Shown here in pieces: positions 8,611 to 16,438 of a stretch of 33,948 nucleotides of DNA (position 1 is the first letter of the stretch; each line of letters opens with the position of its first letter). The notes below the pieces were generated by a model. It was not told where the DNA came from, made no database searches, and saw only the letters and a list, made by a program, of their open reading frames with translations. The stretch is from Oscillospiraceae bacterium. Its GTDB lineage: Bacteria > Bacillota > Clostridia > Oscillospirales > Oscillospiraceae. The translations under genes and the position numbers were made by a program. Where the stretch lies: contig JAFQCV010000012.1 in the NCBI GenBank assembly GCA_017416325.1, forward strand, positions 1 through 33,948, read 5' to 3'.

Positions 8611-11600
8611 TCAACTCACTGGCATAGAAGCGAGATACTGTCTGACAAACGCCAGGTCAATAGCATCGATAGCGCCGTCATCGTTGGTGTCAGCGCCTTT
8701 TTTAACCGCGATTTCGCTGGTCATGGTTACGGGGTCCATAGATGCCAGATATCTTCTGAGCATCACCAGGTCGGCAGTATCCACTTCGCCGTCGCCATTG
8801 GCATCGCCTGCTACAGCGCTTTCCACCTTGATCGTAGCAGCCGAATCTGTCATCACGACCGCTTCGAAATCTTCGGTGCTACCGGACATAAAGCGCAGCT
8901 GCACATTATATTCGCCAATAGGCGCGTCTTGCGCGACTTCAAACACAAGTGTCGCGATCACGCCGTCAGCAGTGTGGTTCTTAAACGAATCAAACACAAT
9001 GGATTTGTCAACCGTGACAACGAAATCTTCCATCTGGGTTTCCACATCTTTGAGCGTCAAATAGGTATCGTCATACAGCACACCCAGCTGCAAGCCTGCA
9101 AAACCGGTGTTGCCGTCGATGCTGATGTCCACGCGAATGGTTTCGCCCTGATAGGCGGTACCGCCGCTGAGGGACAACACCGCAGGTCTTAGGGTCACTT
9201 CTCTGACTGCGCCACATTCGTTACAATCCGCGTCATAGCCGTTGTCATACACGTGATTGCCGGTAGCGGAAATCTCCTGACCGTACTGCACGACTGTCTG
9301 ACAAGCATTGCAGAACACATCGCCCGTATAACCCGGTTTGTTACAAGTAGCGGCAGCGGTATGGATCACGGTCAATGCGCCGTGATTACCGGTAGCGGGG
9401 ATTTCTTCACCGTATTGCACAACATTGCCGCAGTCGTTACAGTAAAGGTCGCCTGTGTAACCAGCTTGACCGCAGGTGGCTTCCCGCTCACCAATGATTT
9501 CCGTGTTTTCATGGTCTTTCATGGGAATATCTTCACCCAACGCCAAAATGTTGCCGCAATCATAGCAATATATGTCTCCGGTATAGCCCGTACTGCTGCA
9601 AGTGGCTTCTGTCACATTGGTAACATCGGTATTTTGGTGCTGACCCGTAGGCTCGATCGGCTCACCGTTTTCGATGTAGGTGTTACAATCACGGCAATAA
9701 ACATCGCCGGAGTAACCCCATTGTCCACAAGTTGCGGGTCTTGCATCAAGCAATTCCGTATTCAAGTGCTCTGTAGGATCAATAGATTGACCGTAAGATA
9801 CATATTGTTGACAATCGAGGCAGAACAGGTCGCCTGTATAACCATACTGATTACAAGTTGCCAGCCGTTCATCCCGCAATTCCGTATTTGTGTGCTCGCC
9901 TTTCGCGGGAATCACCGTATCGTGATTGCGGGTTGCTTCACAGAGCGTGCATTGCTCATACTTCCAACCGGCTTCTACGCAGTTGCCCGGATAACCGATC
10001 ACCCATTCGTATGCATGCTCCGGTTCGCGCACCGCGTAGCAAATGTTACATTCGGCATCGCAAGCATCGTCATATTCGTGTTCGGTACATTCCGCCGCGT
10101 AGCGCCACTGAGCATTTTTCAAGCACTCGTTGCCCGCAAAAACCACAGCATTTTCCGCTTCTTGCTCAGTACCGAAGAAGATCACATTCTCCAAATTGGT
10201 GCAATCTACGAAAGCATATTTGCCGATCATCTCTACACCTGCATAGATCCTCACTGTTTGCAAGGAATAGTTCCAGCCAAATGCATAGTTCTCAATGCGC
10301 CGCACCGTTGCAGGGATTGTCAGAGACTGTACGTCAGAATACTCTATAAAATACGAAGTAATTACGGTAACGGTGTAGCCATCGATGGTATTGGGAATGA
10401 TCAAATCTACGGCAGAGCCGTGATAACCAACCAGCGCTGCTGTACCGTCGGACAACACCACATAGGAGAATTGTTCGCCTTCAATCTTTTCCAGGATTTC
10501 CACCACGTAGGAAGTACCAAAGCCGACGCCGACCAAGGTAACGGGATGTACGCCCGTTCCCCACGGGTTACGATACTCCTGGTCGTGCTCTAAGCGCATT
10601 ACATAGCCCAGGGCATTAAAGTCCTCATGATTGCCGGTAAATACCGAGCCATCTTTGAAGGTAACGATCATCATCTCGGGGTAAGCATTGTATTCGTACC
10701 ATTCCCCCTGTTGCCAGCTGCCTGTGACTTGATCGTAATATTCGCTGTTATTCCATCCGTCTTCGCCCGCCACAGCGATAATAGGCAGAACGGTTACGCT
10801 TTCAATCTGTGTTGGGGTGATGACAATATCATACTCTACGGAGGTGCCCATACACGTAAGGGTAGCGGTATGGGTTCCCACGCCCCACGAGCCATCCCCC
10901 TGCATGGCGCCGAAGGAAAGTTGGCCTTCCACTTGTTCATTCAGCGCATCATAAGTACCGGTGAACTGGGTGCCGTCTGTAAATTCTACCGTAATGCTCT
11001 GGGGGCTGAAATAATAATAGAAATTGTACTCACCGTATTCGTTTTGACTCCAGTAACCGTTGGTGCCTTCTTCCAGATACAAGGGTTCCACCGTGATGCT
11101 CGTAATAGGCGATGCCTGGATTTCCACCGTAAGCTCGGCGGATTTGCCCATAAACGAGACCGTTGCCGTATAAGTGCCGACACCCCATTGGTTATCGTAG
11201 TCTTGGTTGAAGCTTATGCTCACATCATAACCTGTCTGTTGCTGGATCTCATAGGGATAACCGCTGATGGTAGTGCCATCTGCATAGTTAATGGTTACCT
11301 TGTTCGGATAAACGTGGTAGAAGTAATACTGCTGTTCCCCTTCCTCGGTATAGTGGTATCTCCACTCGCCATTGGTATATTCCGTATAAGTAACAGGCTC
11401 TACCACAATACTTGCAACCGGAGACGCATTGATAACAACCGCAAATTCACCGGTTGCTCCCATATAAGAAACGGTTACTGAATATGTACCAACGCCCCAT
11501 TGGTTGTCAGGCCCTTGATTTACCATGATTTCAGGATACCAACCCGTCTGCTGACCGATCTCCTCACGGGTACCGGTGATGGAAGATCCATCCTTATAGG

Positions 11601-14427
11601 TAACCGTGATCTCATCCGGCATACAATTATAGTAATAATAGTAGCCTGCCACAGCATCGTCTTCATAATATTCATTCCACCAGCCACCGGTGCCTTCGAT
11701 ATGAGTGATATCCGGTGCCGTTACGCTGGCAATATTCGATTCCTCGATAGAAATGATATATTCCACCGTTTTACCCATAAAGGTCAGGGTGGCGGTATGA
11801 TCGCCGATGCCCCAGGGACTGTCTCCGCCCTGCAGGGCATCGAATTGGGGGCGAATACCCGTTTGCTTTTCAATTTCATCGGGGTTGCCGCTGACCACTC
11901 TGCCGTCAGTATAGGTTATCGTGATATTTTGAGGATAGGTGCTGTAATGGTAATATCGCCCCGTGCTTACCCAATTATCATTTTCATCCCAATAACCGTC
12001 CTCGTTCCAGTGGCCGTTTGTATACTGGGTATGGGTAATCCTATCCACCACGATGCTGGCAATGGGAGATTGCTGAACAGCAGCCGAAATAGTGGTTTTT
12101 GCGCCACCATACATAATGGTAAGCAGGTTTTCACCGCCAACCGTCCAGGGTGTTTCGTACTGTTTTTCGGAATAAGAGATGTCACAATAGTTACCGTATT
12201 CATCAAAATACGAAATATCTTCCGTCGTGCCGTCTTTGTAAGTAACCCGAATGGTCACCCTGCTTGCCAGCTCCCAGGCTGAATACCAGAAGAAATCATC
12301 ATGCCATTCACCGTTGCTGGTATCGTTTTCATAGTACACAAAGCCCTGTGTATCGATGACCTCAATGCTCGTAATATTGGATTCGGCAATGGTAACGGAA
12401 AATTCCGCGCTTTTACCGCAGAGGTATACCTTTGCCGTGTAGGTTTGCCCAGCCTGCCACTGATTCTGATAGCTTTGACTTTCTACAATTTGCGGGCGCA
12501 TACCATATTCCATGTCCAACTGGTCAATCGTACCGGTAAAAACTGTATCGTCTTTAAAAGTAACGGTGATCTGCGCCAGCTGTTGAGGCAGGTAATAGAA
12601 CCACTCTGCTTCTACCCATTCGCCGTTATTGTCCCAATAGCCATCCCGCCAATTTCCGTTTTGATTCTGTTGCAGTTCGACATTGGAAACAGAAATGTTT
12701 ACAACATCCGACTCCACGATGACAAACAAGAACTCTGTTTTCTTGCCCATGAGAGAAGCCGTGACCTTATATTCGCCTACGCCCCATTGCCCTTCATAAT
12801 GCTGATAGCTTTCGGAGTTAAATGTAACGCTGACACCCAGTTGCTCCCAGATGTGCTCCTGGTTACCCCGGAGGGTGGTGCCATCAGACAAAGTAACCGT
12901 GATATTCTCGGCAAAGATATCATAATGGTACCAAGTATCCTTGCTCCCGTCAGGCAGCTCTTGTCCCCACCAGGAGCCGTGGGTACCCTCGGTAACTACC
13001 ACATTTTCTATAGAAATGCTTTCCACGATACCGGGCTTGACCGTTACATGAGCGGTGGTGGATACGCCCTTATAGGAAATGCGCAGTTCGTTATCCCCAT
13101 CCACCGTCCACGGCGTATCATGCTGGGTATCACGATACACTACCCCGCTATTTTCTTCCATAGCCGCAATTTCTTCTGTAGAACCGTCCGTATAGGTAAC
13201 TTCTAAAACGATGTCCTGCATAAACCGGTCAGGATAGTAATAAAATGCTTCCTCTCCCATCCAATAACCGCAGGATGTATCAAATTCGGTATATTCGAAA
13301 CTACCGCCTGCAATCACGCGAATACTTTCCACATCGCTTTCCACCACCGTTGCCGTTGCGGTAACGCAAGCGCCTTTATACCAAATTTCAAACTCATTTT
13401 CGCCTACCGACCAGGGCTGCTGGTACTGGTCACTGTAAATGCGAATACCGGTAGTTTCCTCTTTGTCATTGAGGTAAGAAACCTGTTCGGTAGAGCCGTC
13501 GGCATAAGTGACAGATAATTTGATAGACGGAAGCATAGCTTCCGTAGCATAGCAAAAATATTCTTCATCCAGTTCCAGATCTTGATAGTAATTAGACCAA
13601 TAGCCGGTACTTTCATCCAGTTCCACAAACTCAGTGTTCTCAATGGATACCAGTTCGATATTGGTTACAGGAGACGCGACTACCGTGGCATTTGCCAGGG
13701 CTTTCATGCCCTTGTAGGTAATATAGTAGTGATTATCACTGCCGACCGTCCAAGGATCGTTATAAAAATCCCAATCCATGGATATGCCGGTCCACTCTTT
13801 ATCCTCATCATAGAACGCCACCTCCTCGCTGGTGCCGTTCTTATAATTTACCTTGATGACCGCTTGATACATTGCTTCATAGGGATAATATACGAAATAG
13901 CGGTCAACGATTTCATCCTGATAAACCGTTGTAAAGTGGCCATTGAGCATATCGTATTCTTCCACCTCAAAAGTGGGGATGGAAACGATTTCAATGCTGG
14001 CTAAATCACTCGCTTCCACCGTCAAGGTGTAAGGGTATCGATTGGAATACGCCCCCGCTTCCACATAATAAGTAGTGCCGGCGGTCAGCTCATAATGAAG
14101 CTCAAAATTCAGCCCCTCACCGCCATCGTCATCCTGGGCAAGCTGCTTTTTGTTCTCATCCAGCAGCCGCATTTTTGGATCGGTGTCTTCTCCCGAGGTG
14201 GAATAGAAGCAGTATACACCGCTTTCTTCTGGCGTGAAAGCAAACAGTGTTTCAGACTCTACCGTCACGCTGCTGTCAAGCTCCAAAACACCTGTAGGCT
14301 TCACAGTCTCTTCCACGGACGCGTCAACAGCGAAAACACCCATCGGCGCCTGCATAAGCAGCATCACGACTGAAAGGAAAAGCGCCAACACCCTGTTAAA
14401 ATTGGAATATTTTTTACTCGTCCGCAT
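8611..14427 (-). CDS. Giant secreted surface protein: Ig-like repeats, LRR, Cys repeats, cohesin and C-terminal type I dockerin
   Basis: 1938 residues. The start at 14427 is chosen over an in-frame ATG at 14478 because AGGAGG lies just before it and a Lys/Arg-rich signal peptide follows (ending VFA, about residue 34). Order: PPC-like beta domain (about 35-143); eleven Ig-like repeats of about 105 residues (145-1313), each with an N-G-x-W plus Tyr-rich insertion, a strand containing DGT, and W-G-V-G near the end; a BspA-type leucine-rich segment (1316-1440); Cys-x-x-Cys repeats spaced by GYTGD (1440-1742); a cohesin-like domain (1745-1866); and a type I dockerin (1869-1938) with two calcium loops, DANGDGEVDTAD and DTNDDGAIDAID. 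The dockerin implies docking to a cohesin, either its own kind or the one on the downstream protein. No enzyme domain is seen. First gene of a likely two-gene operon. Family identity is firm; function is inference. Confidence 0.93.
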   Translation of the reverse strand: MRTSKKYSNFNRVLALFLSVVMLLMQAPMGVFAVDASVEETVKPTGVLELDSSVTVESETLFAFTPEESGVYCFYSTSGEDTDPKMRLLDENKKQLAQDDDGGEGLNFELHYELTAGTTYYVEAGAYSNRYPYTLTVEASDLASIEIVSIPTFEVEEYDMLNGHFTTVYQDEIVDRYFVYYPYEAMYQAVIKVNYKNGTSEEVAFYDEDKEWTGISMDWDFYNDPWTVGSDNHYYITYKGMKALANATVVASPVTNIELVSIENTEFVELDESTGYWSNYYQDLELDEEYFCYATEAMLPSIKLSVTYADGSTEQVSYLNDKEETTGIRIYSDQYQQPWSVGENEFEIWYKGACVTATATVVESDVESIRVIAGGSFEYTEFDTSCGYWMGEEAFYYYPDRFMQDIVLEVTYTDGSTEEIAAMEENSGVVYRDTQHDTPWTVDGDNELRISYKGVSTTAHVTVKPGIVESISIENVVVTEGTHGSWWGQELPDGSKDTWYHYDIFAENITVTLSDGTTLRGNQEHIWEQLGVSVTFNSESYQHYEGQWGVGEYKVTASLMGKKTEFLFVIVESDVVNISVSNVELQQNQNGNWRDGYWDNNGEWVEAEWFYYLPQQLAQITVTFKDDTVFTGTIDQLDMEYGMRPQIVESQSYQNQWQAGQTYTAKVYLCGKSAEFSVTIAESNITSIEVIDTQGFVYYENDTSNGEWHDDFFWYSAWELASRVTIRVTYKDGTTEDISYFDEYGNYCDISYSEKQYETPWTVGGENLLTIMYGGAKTTISAAVQQSPIASIVVDRITHTQYTNGHWNEDGYWDENDNWVSTGRYYHYSTYPQNITITYTDGRVVSGNPDEIEKQTGIRPQFDALQGGDSPWGIGDHTATLTFMGKTVEYIISIEESNIASVTAPDITHIEGTGGWWNEYYEDDAVAGYYYYYNCMPDEITVTYKDGSSITGTREEIGQQTGWYPEIMVNQGPDNQWGVGTYSVTVSYMGATGEFAVVINASPVASIVVEPVTYTEYTNGEWRYHYTEEGEQQYYFYHVYPNKVTINYADGTTISGYPYEIQQQTGYDVSISFNQDYDNQWGVGTYTATVSFMGKSAELTVEIQASPITSITVEPLYLEEGTNGYWSQNEYGEYNFYYYFSPQSITVEFTDGTQFTGTYDALNEQVEGQLSFGAMQGDGSWGVGTHTATLTCMGTSVEYDIVITPTQIESVTVLPIIAVAGEDGWNNSEYYDQVTGSWQQGEWYEYNAYPEMMIVTFKDGSVFTGNHEDFNALGYVMRLEHDQEYRNPWGTGVHPVTLVGVGFGTSYVVEILEKIEGEQFSYVVLSDGTAALVGYHGSAVDLIIPNTIDGYTVTVITSYFIEYSDVQSLTIPATVRRIENYAFGWNYSLQTVRIYAGVEMIGKYAFVDCTNLENVIFFGTEQEAENAVVFAGNECLKNAQWRYAAECTEHEYDDACDAECNICYAVREPEHAYEWVIGYPGNCVEAGWKYEQCTLCEATRNHDTVIPAKGEHTNTELRDERLATCNQYGYTGDLFCLDCQQYVSYGQSIDPTEHLNTELLDARPATCGQWGYSGDVYCRDCNTYIENGEPIEPTGQHQNTDVTNVTEATCSSTGYTGDIYCYDCGNILALGEDIPMKDHENTEIIGEREATCGQAGYTGDLYCNDCGNVVQYGEEIPATGNHGALTVIHTAAATCNKPGYTGDVFCNACQTVVQYGQEISATGNHVYDNGYDADCNECGAVREVTLRPAVLSLSGGTAYQGETIRVDISIDGNTGFAGLQLGVLYDDTYLTLKDVETQMEDFVVTVDKSIVFDSFKNHTADGVIATLVFEVAQDAPIGEYNVQLRFMSGSTEDFEAVVMTDSAATIKVESAVAGDANGDGEVDTADLVMLRRYLASMDPVTMTSEIAVKKGADTNDDGAIDAIDLAFVRQYLASMPVS

Positions 14428-14468
14428 AAATAATCCTCCTAAAAGTGGAACTGTAGTTATACATAGCC

Positions 14469-14497
14469 AGTTTAACAAATTCGTAACAAATTTTCAA
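14469..14497 (-). promoter_or_regulatory. Sigma-A promoter for the surface-protein operon
   Basis: On the minus strand TTGAAA (14492-14497), a 17-base spacer and TAAACT (14469-14474), preceded by TGT as a partial extended -10. The start codon is about 40 bases downstream. Confidence 0.6.
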
Positions 14498-14612
14498 GGC
14501 TTTCATTGGATATTGTGTAGCATTTGTTGAAGTTTTTGCTTTTCCTACAATTACTTTTGTTTCCTGCGTAAGTACATTCATTTGACTTATACTAAAACCG
14601 AGGTGAAAAATT

Positions 14613-14882
14613 GTGGCGAAACAAGGCATGAAACACTACTACACCAGGCATGACAAAAAAGAACCGTCTCCGGTTCCGGAGATCAGCGGCAAAGCCAAAA
14701 GCGGAAAAGTAAAAGCGCGCCCCCTGATCGCAGGGGCAGTCGGCAAGGTTTATCACGGCGTTCCCCATGCAGCGGAATCCAAGATCCCCGCCGCTTTCCC
14801 TGCCATCGATAATGATTTGGCAGTGGAGAATCTAAACAATGATTTTGATATGACTGCCGCAGACTTGCAGGATCTGCAGTAA
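14613..14882 (+). CDS. Small hypothetical protein, 89 residues
   Basis: Starts with GTG at 14613, 7 bases after AGGTG. The sequence is hydrophilic and basic at the N-terminus (MAKQGMKHYYTRHDKKE), with a Pro/Lys-rich middle and an acidic C-terminus (DNDLAVENLNNDFD). It has no signal peptide, transmembrane segment or cysteine pair. I do not recognise a named family. It resembles small unannotated proteins I associate with Oscillospiraceae, but this is memory, not a search. It stands alone on the plus strand, divergent from the giant surface-protein operon and convergent with the rubredoxin gene, with a shared hairpin terminator 27 bases after its stop. It is probably real given its ribosome site and terminator, but its role is unknown. 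Confidence 0.65.
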   Translation: MAKQGMKHYYTRHDKKEPSPVPEISGKAKSGKVKARPLIAGAVGKVYHGVPHAAESKIPAAFPAIDNDLAVENLNNDFDMTAADLQDLQ

Positions 14883-14908
14883 TGAAAAGACGAACAAGCG
14901 TAATTTGC

Positions 14909-14954
14909 GCAAGAAATCGCCCTCCCCGTTTAAATGGGGAGGGCGATTTCTTGC
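14909..14954. terminator. Bidirectional hairpin between convergent genes
   Basis: Perfect 19-base arms (14909-14927 and 14936-14954) flank an 8-base loop, GTTTAAAT. It has a GC-rich core (CGCCCTCCCC) and an ATTTCTT-type tail inside the arm in both directions. It lies between the stop of the small plus-strand gene and the rubredoxin stop at 14966, so it can serve both. No long T-run follows the arms. Confidence 0.7.
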
Positions 14955-14965
14955 ACATGGATGTC

Positions 14966-15121
14966 TCATTCCTGAGAGAACATGTCCTTGCCTACGCTGC
15001 ACAGGGGACATTCAAAATCCTCAGGAACATTCTCCCAGGCCGTACCGGGGGCAATACCGCCCTCGGGATAACCCTCTGCCTCGTCGTAGACCCAGCCGCA
15101 TACATCGCATACATGTTTCAT
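14966..15121 (-). CDS. Rubredoxin
   Basis: 51 residues, the usual rubredoxin size. The two iron-binding knuckles are present: CDVCGW (residues 5-10) and CPLCSVGKD (38-46). They coordinate one Fe(S-Cys)4 centre for one-electron transfer. The conserved aromatic core (W10, Y12, Y18, W29, F36) and the G-x-x-P-G-T-x-W-E-N-V-P-E-D-F pattern are visible. The start at 15121 has GGAGG at good spacing; an in-frame ATG two codons upstream is too close to it. It lies 101 bases downstream of the flavodiiron protein gene on the same strand. Rubredoxin is the known electron donor to FprA enzymes in acetogenic and methanogenic anaerobes, so the pair probably reduces O2 and/or NO in the cytoplasm. A 15-base palindrome upstream may give it separate regulation. 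Confidence 0.95.
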   Translation of the reverse strand: MKHVCDVCGWVYDEAEGYPEGGIAPGTAWENVPEDFECPLCSVGKDMFSQE

Positions 15122-15181
15122 GATCATTACCTCCAGTTTTTATTCTGTGCTTACAGGATATCAAATTGCTTTGGCAACATC

Positions 15182-15196
15182 TGTGACAATGTCACA
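15182..15196. promoter_or_regulatory. 7-1-7 palindrome, candidate operator upstream of rubredoxin
   Basis: TGTGACA, one central base, TGTCACA: a perfect inverted repeat 61 bases upstream of the rubredoxin start. The 7-1-7 geometry is that of Fur/PerR-family boxes, but the sequence is less AT-rich than the PerR consensus. Its half-sites also resemble CRP/FNR (TGTGA), though with a 5-base rather than 6-base centre. No T-run follows on either strand, so it is not an obvious terminator. Confidence 0.4.
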
Positions 15197-15222
15197 CTTA
15201 TTCTAAGCATGGACAGGCTGAT

Positions 15223-16374
15223 TTATGCCAACAGTTCCCGGGCCAGCGCTTCGATCTGCGCTCGGCTTTCATCATTCAGGGCGCACTGGATCTTCACGGC
15301 GGTTTCTGCAAAGGTAAGATCTTTGCTGCCCTCCAGCATTTTGGTCATGACCTTTGCCGCCATAGGAGCCCAAGAGCCGCTTTCCATCAGAGCGACCGTG
15401 CGGTTTTGGAAATTCCGCTCCGTCAGATGGTGGATAAATTCCTTCATAAAGGGGAAAACATCCGCATTGTAGGTGGTGGTCGCCAGCACCAGCTTATCAT
15501 AGCGGAAAGCATCTTCCACCGCTTCTGCCATATCGCAGCGGGCCAGGTCTGTCAGTGTTACCTTGGCGCCGCCCTCCGTCAGCTTCTGGGCCAGCAGCTC
15601 TGCCGCCGCCTTGGTGTTGCCGTAAACAGATGTGTAGGCGATCACCACGCCCTTATCCTCCGGACGGTAAGAAGACCAGATATCATAGAGATTTATGTAG
15701 TATCCCAGATTCTCTGTCAGCACCGGGCCGTGAAGAGGGCAAATAATGGAAATATCCAAGCCGGCAGCCTTTTTCAGCAACGCCTGCACCTGCGCGCCAT
15801 ACTTGCCTACGATGCCGATATAGTAACGGCGGGCTTCGCAGGCCCAGTCCTCTTCCACATCCAACGCGCCGAACTTGCCAAATCCGTCAGCGGAAAACAG
15901 CACCTTATCATAGGAATCGTAAGTCACAATCACTTCCGGCCAGTGAACCATAGGTGCGGTAACAAAGGTCAAGGTGTGCTTACCAAGGGTCAGGGTGTCC
16001 CCTTCTCCCACCACGATCCGGCGGTCTTCATAGTCATCGCCGAAATAGTTCTTCATCATGGCAAAGGCCTTGGCGGAAGCCACCACCACAGCCTGGGGAT
16101 AAGCTCTCAGAAAATTGGCAATATTGGCAGAGTGGTCTGGCTCCATATGCTGCACCACCAGATAATCCGGCTGCCGGTCACCCAGCACGGCGCGGATATT
16201 TTCCAGCCACGGCTGCGTAAAATGAATATCCACCGTATCCATAACGGCGGTCTTCTCATCCAGAATTACATAAGAATTATAGGCCATGCCGTTCGGCACA
16301 ACATACTGCCCTTCAAAGAGGTCTACCGCATGGTCGTTAACACCTACATAACGAATATCTTCTGTAATAGTCAT
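15223..16374 (-). CDS. fprA: FprA-type flavodiiron protein (O2/NO reductase)
   Basis: 383 residues, close to the family's usual 390-410. The N-terminal metallo-beta-lactamase-like domain keeps every di-iron ligand position: H76, E78 and D80 in HMEPDH, H144, D163 and H215. The C-terminal flavodoxin domain begins near residue 243 with the FMN phosphate loop YTSVYGNT (247-254). The enzyme reduces O2 to water, and in some members NO to N2O, with electrons from rubredoxin, which is encoded just downstream. The start at 16374 is supported by AAGGAG 8 bases upstream; an upstream in-frame extension overlaps the transporter gene and lacks family similarity. Its own promoter lies in the 64-base gap after the MATE gene. 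Cytoplasmic protection of an oxygen-sensitive metabolism is inferred. Confidence 0.95.
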   Translation of the reverse strand: MTITEDIRYVGVNDHAVDLFEGQYVVPNGMAYNSYVILDEKTAVMDTVDIHFTQPWLENIRAVLGDRQPDYLVVQHMEPDHSANIANFLRAYPQAVVVASAKAFAMMKNYFGDDYEDRRIVVGEGDTLTLGKHTLTFVTAPMVHWPEVIVTYDSYDKVLFSADGFGKFGALDVEEDWACEARRYYIGIVGKYGAQVQALLKKAAGLDISIICPLHGPVLTENLGYYINLYDIWSSYRPEDKGVVIAYTSVYGNTKAAAELLAQKLTEGGAKVTLTDLARCDMAEAVEDAFRYDKLVLATTTYNADVFPFMKEFIHHLTERNFQNRTVALMESGSWAPMAAKVMTKMLEGSKDLTFAETAVKIQCALNDESRAQIEALARELLA

Positions 16375-16404
16375 TATTTTTCTCCTTATCTTTCTACTCC
16401 CGGT

Positions 16405-16433
16405 ATTATAACATAAGAAAATCTGTTTGAAAA
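16405..16433 (-). promoter_or_regulatory. Promoter for fprA
   Basis: On the minus strand TTTTCA (16428-16433), a 17-base spacer and a perfect TATAAT (16405-16410) with an adjacent TGT extended -10 element. The predicted start lies about 25 bases before the fprA ATG, so fprA can be transcribed apart from the MATE gene. Confidence 0.65.
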
Positions 16434-16438
16434 GGCAT

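Noticed and set aside
8500..14478. Upstream in-frame start at 14478 for the dockerin protein
   Set aside because: The ATG at 14427 has AGGAGG and directly precedes a signal peptide; the longer form would begin within the promoter.
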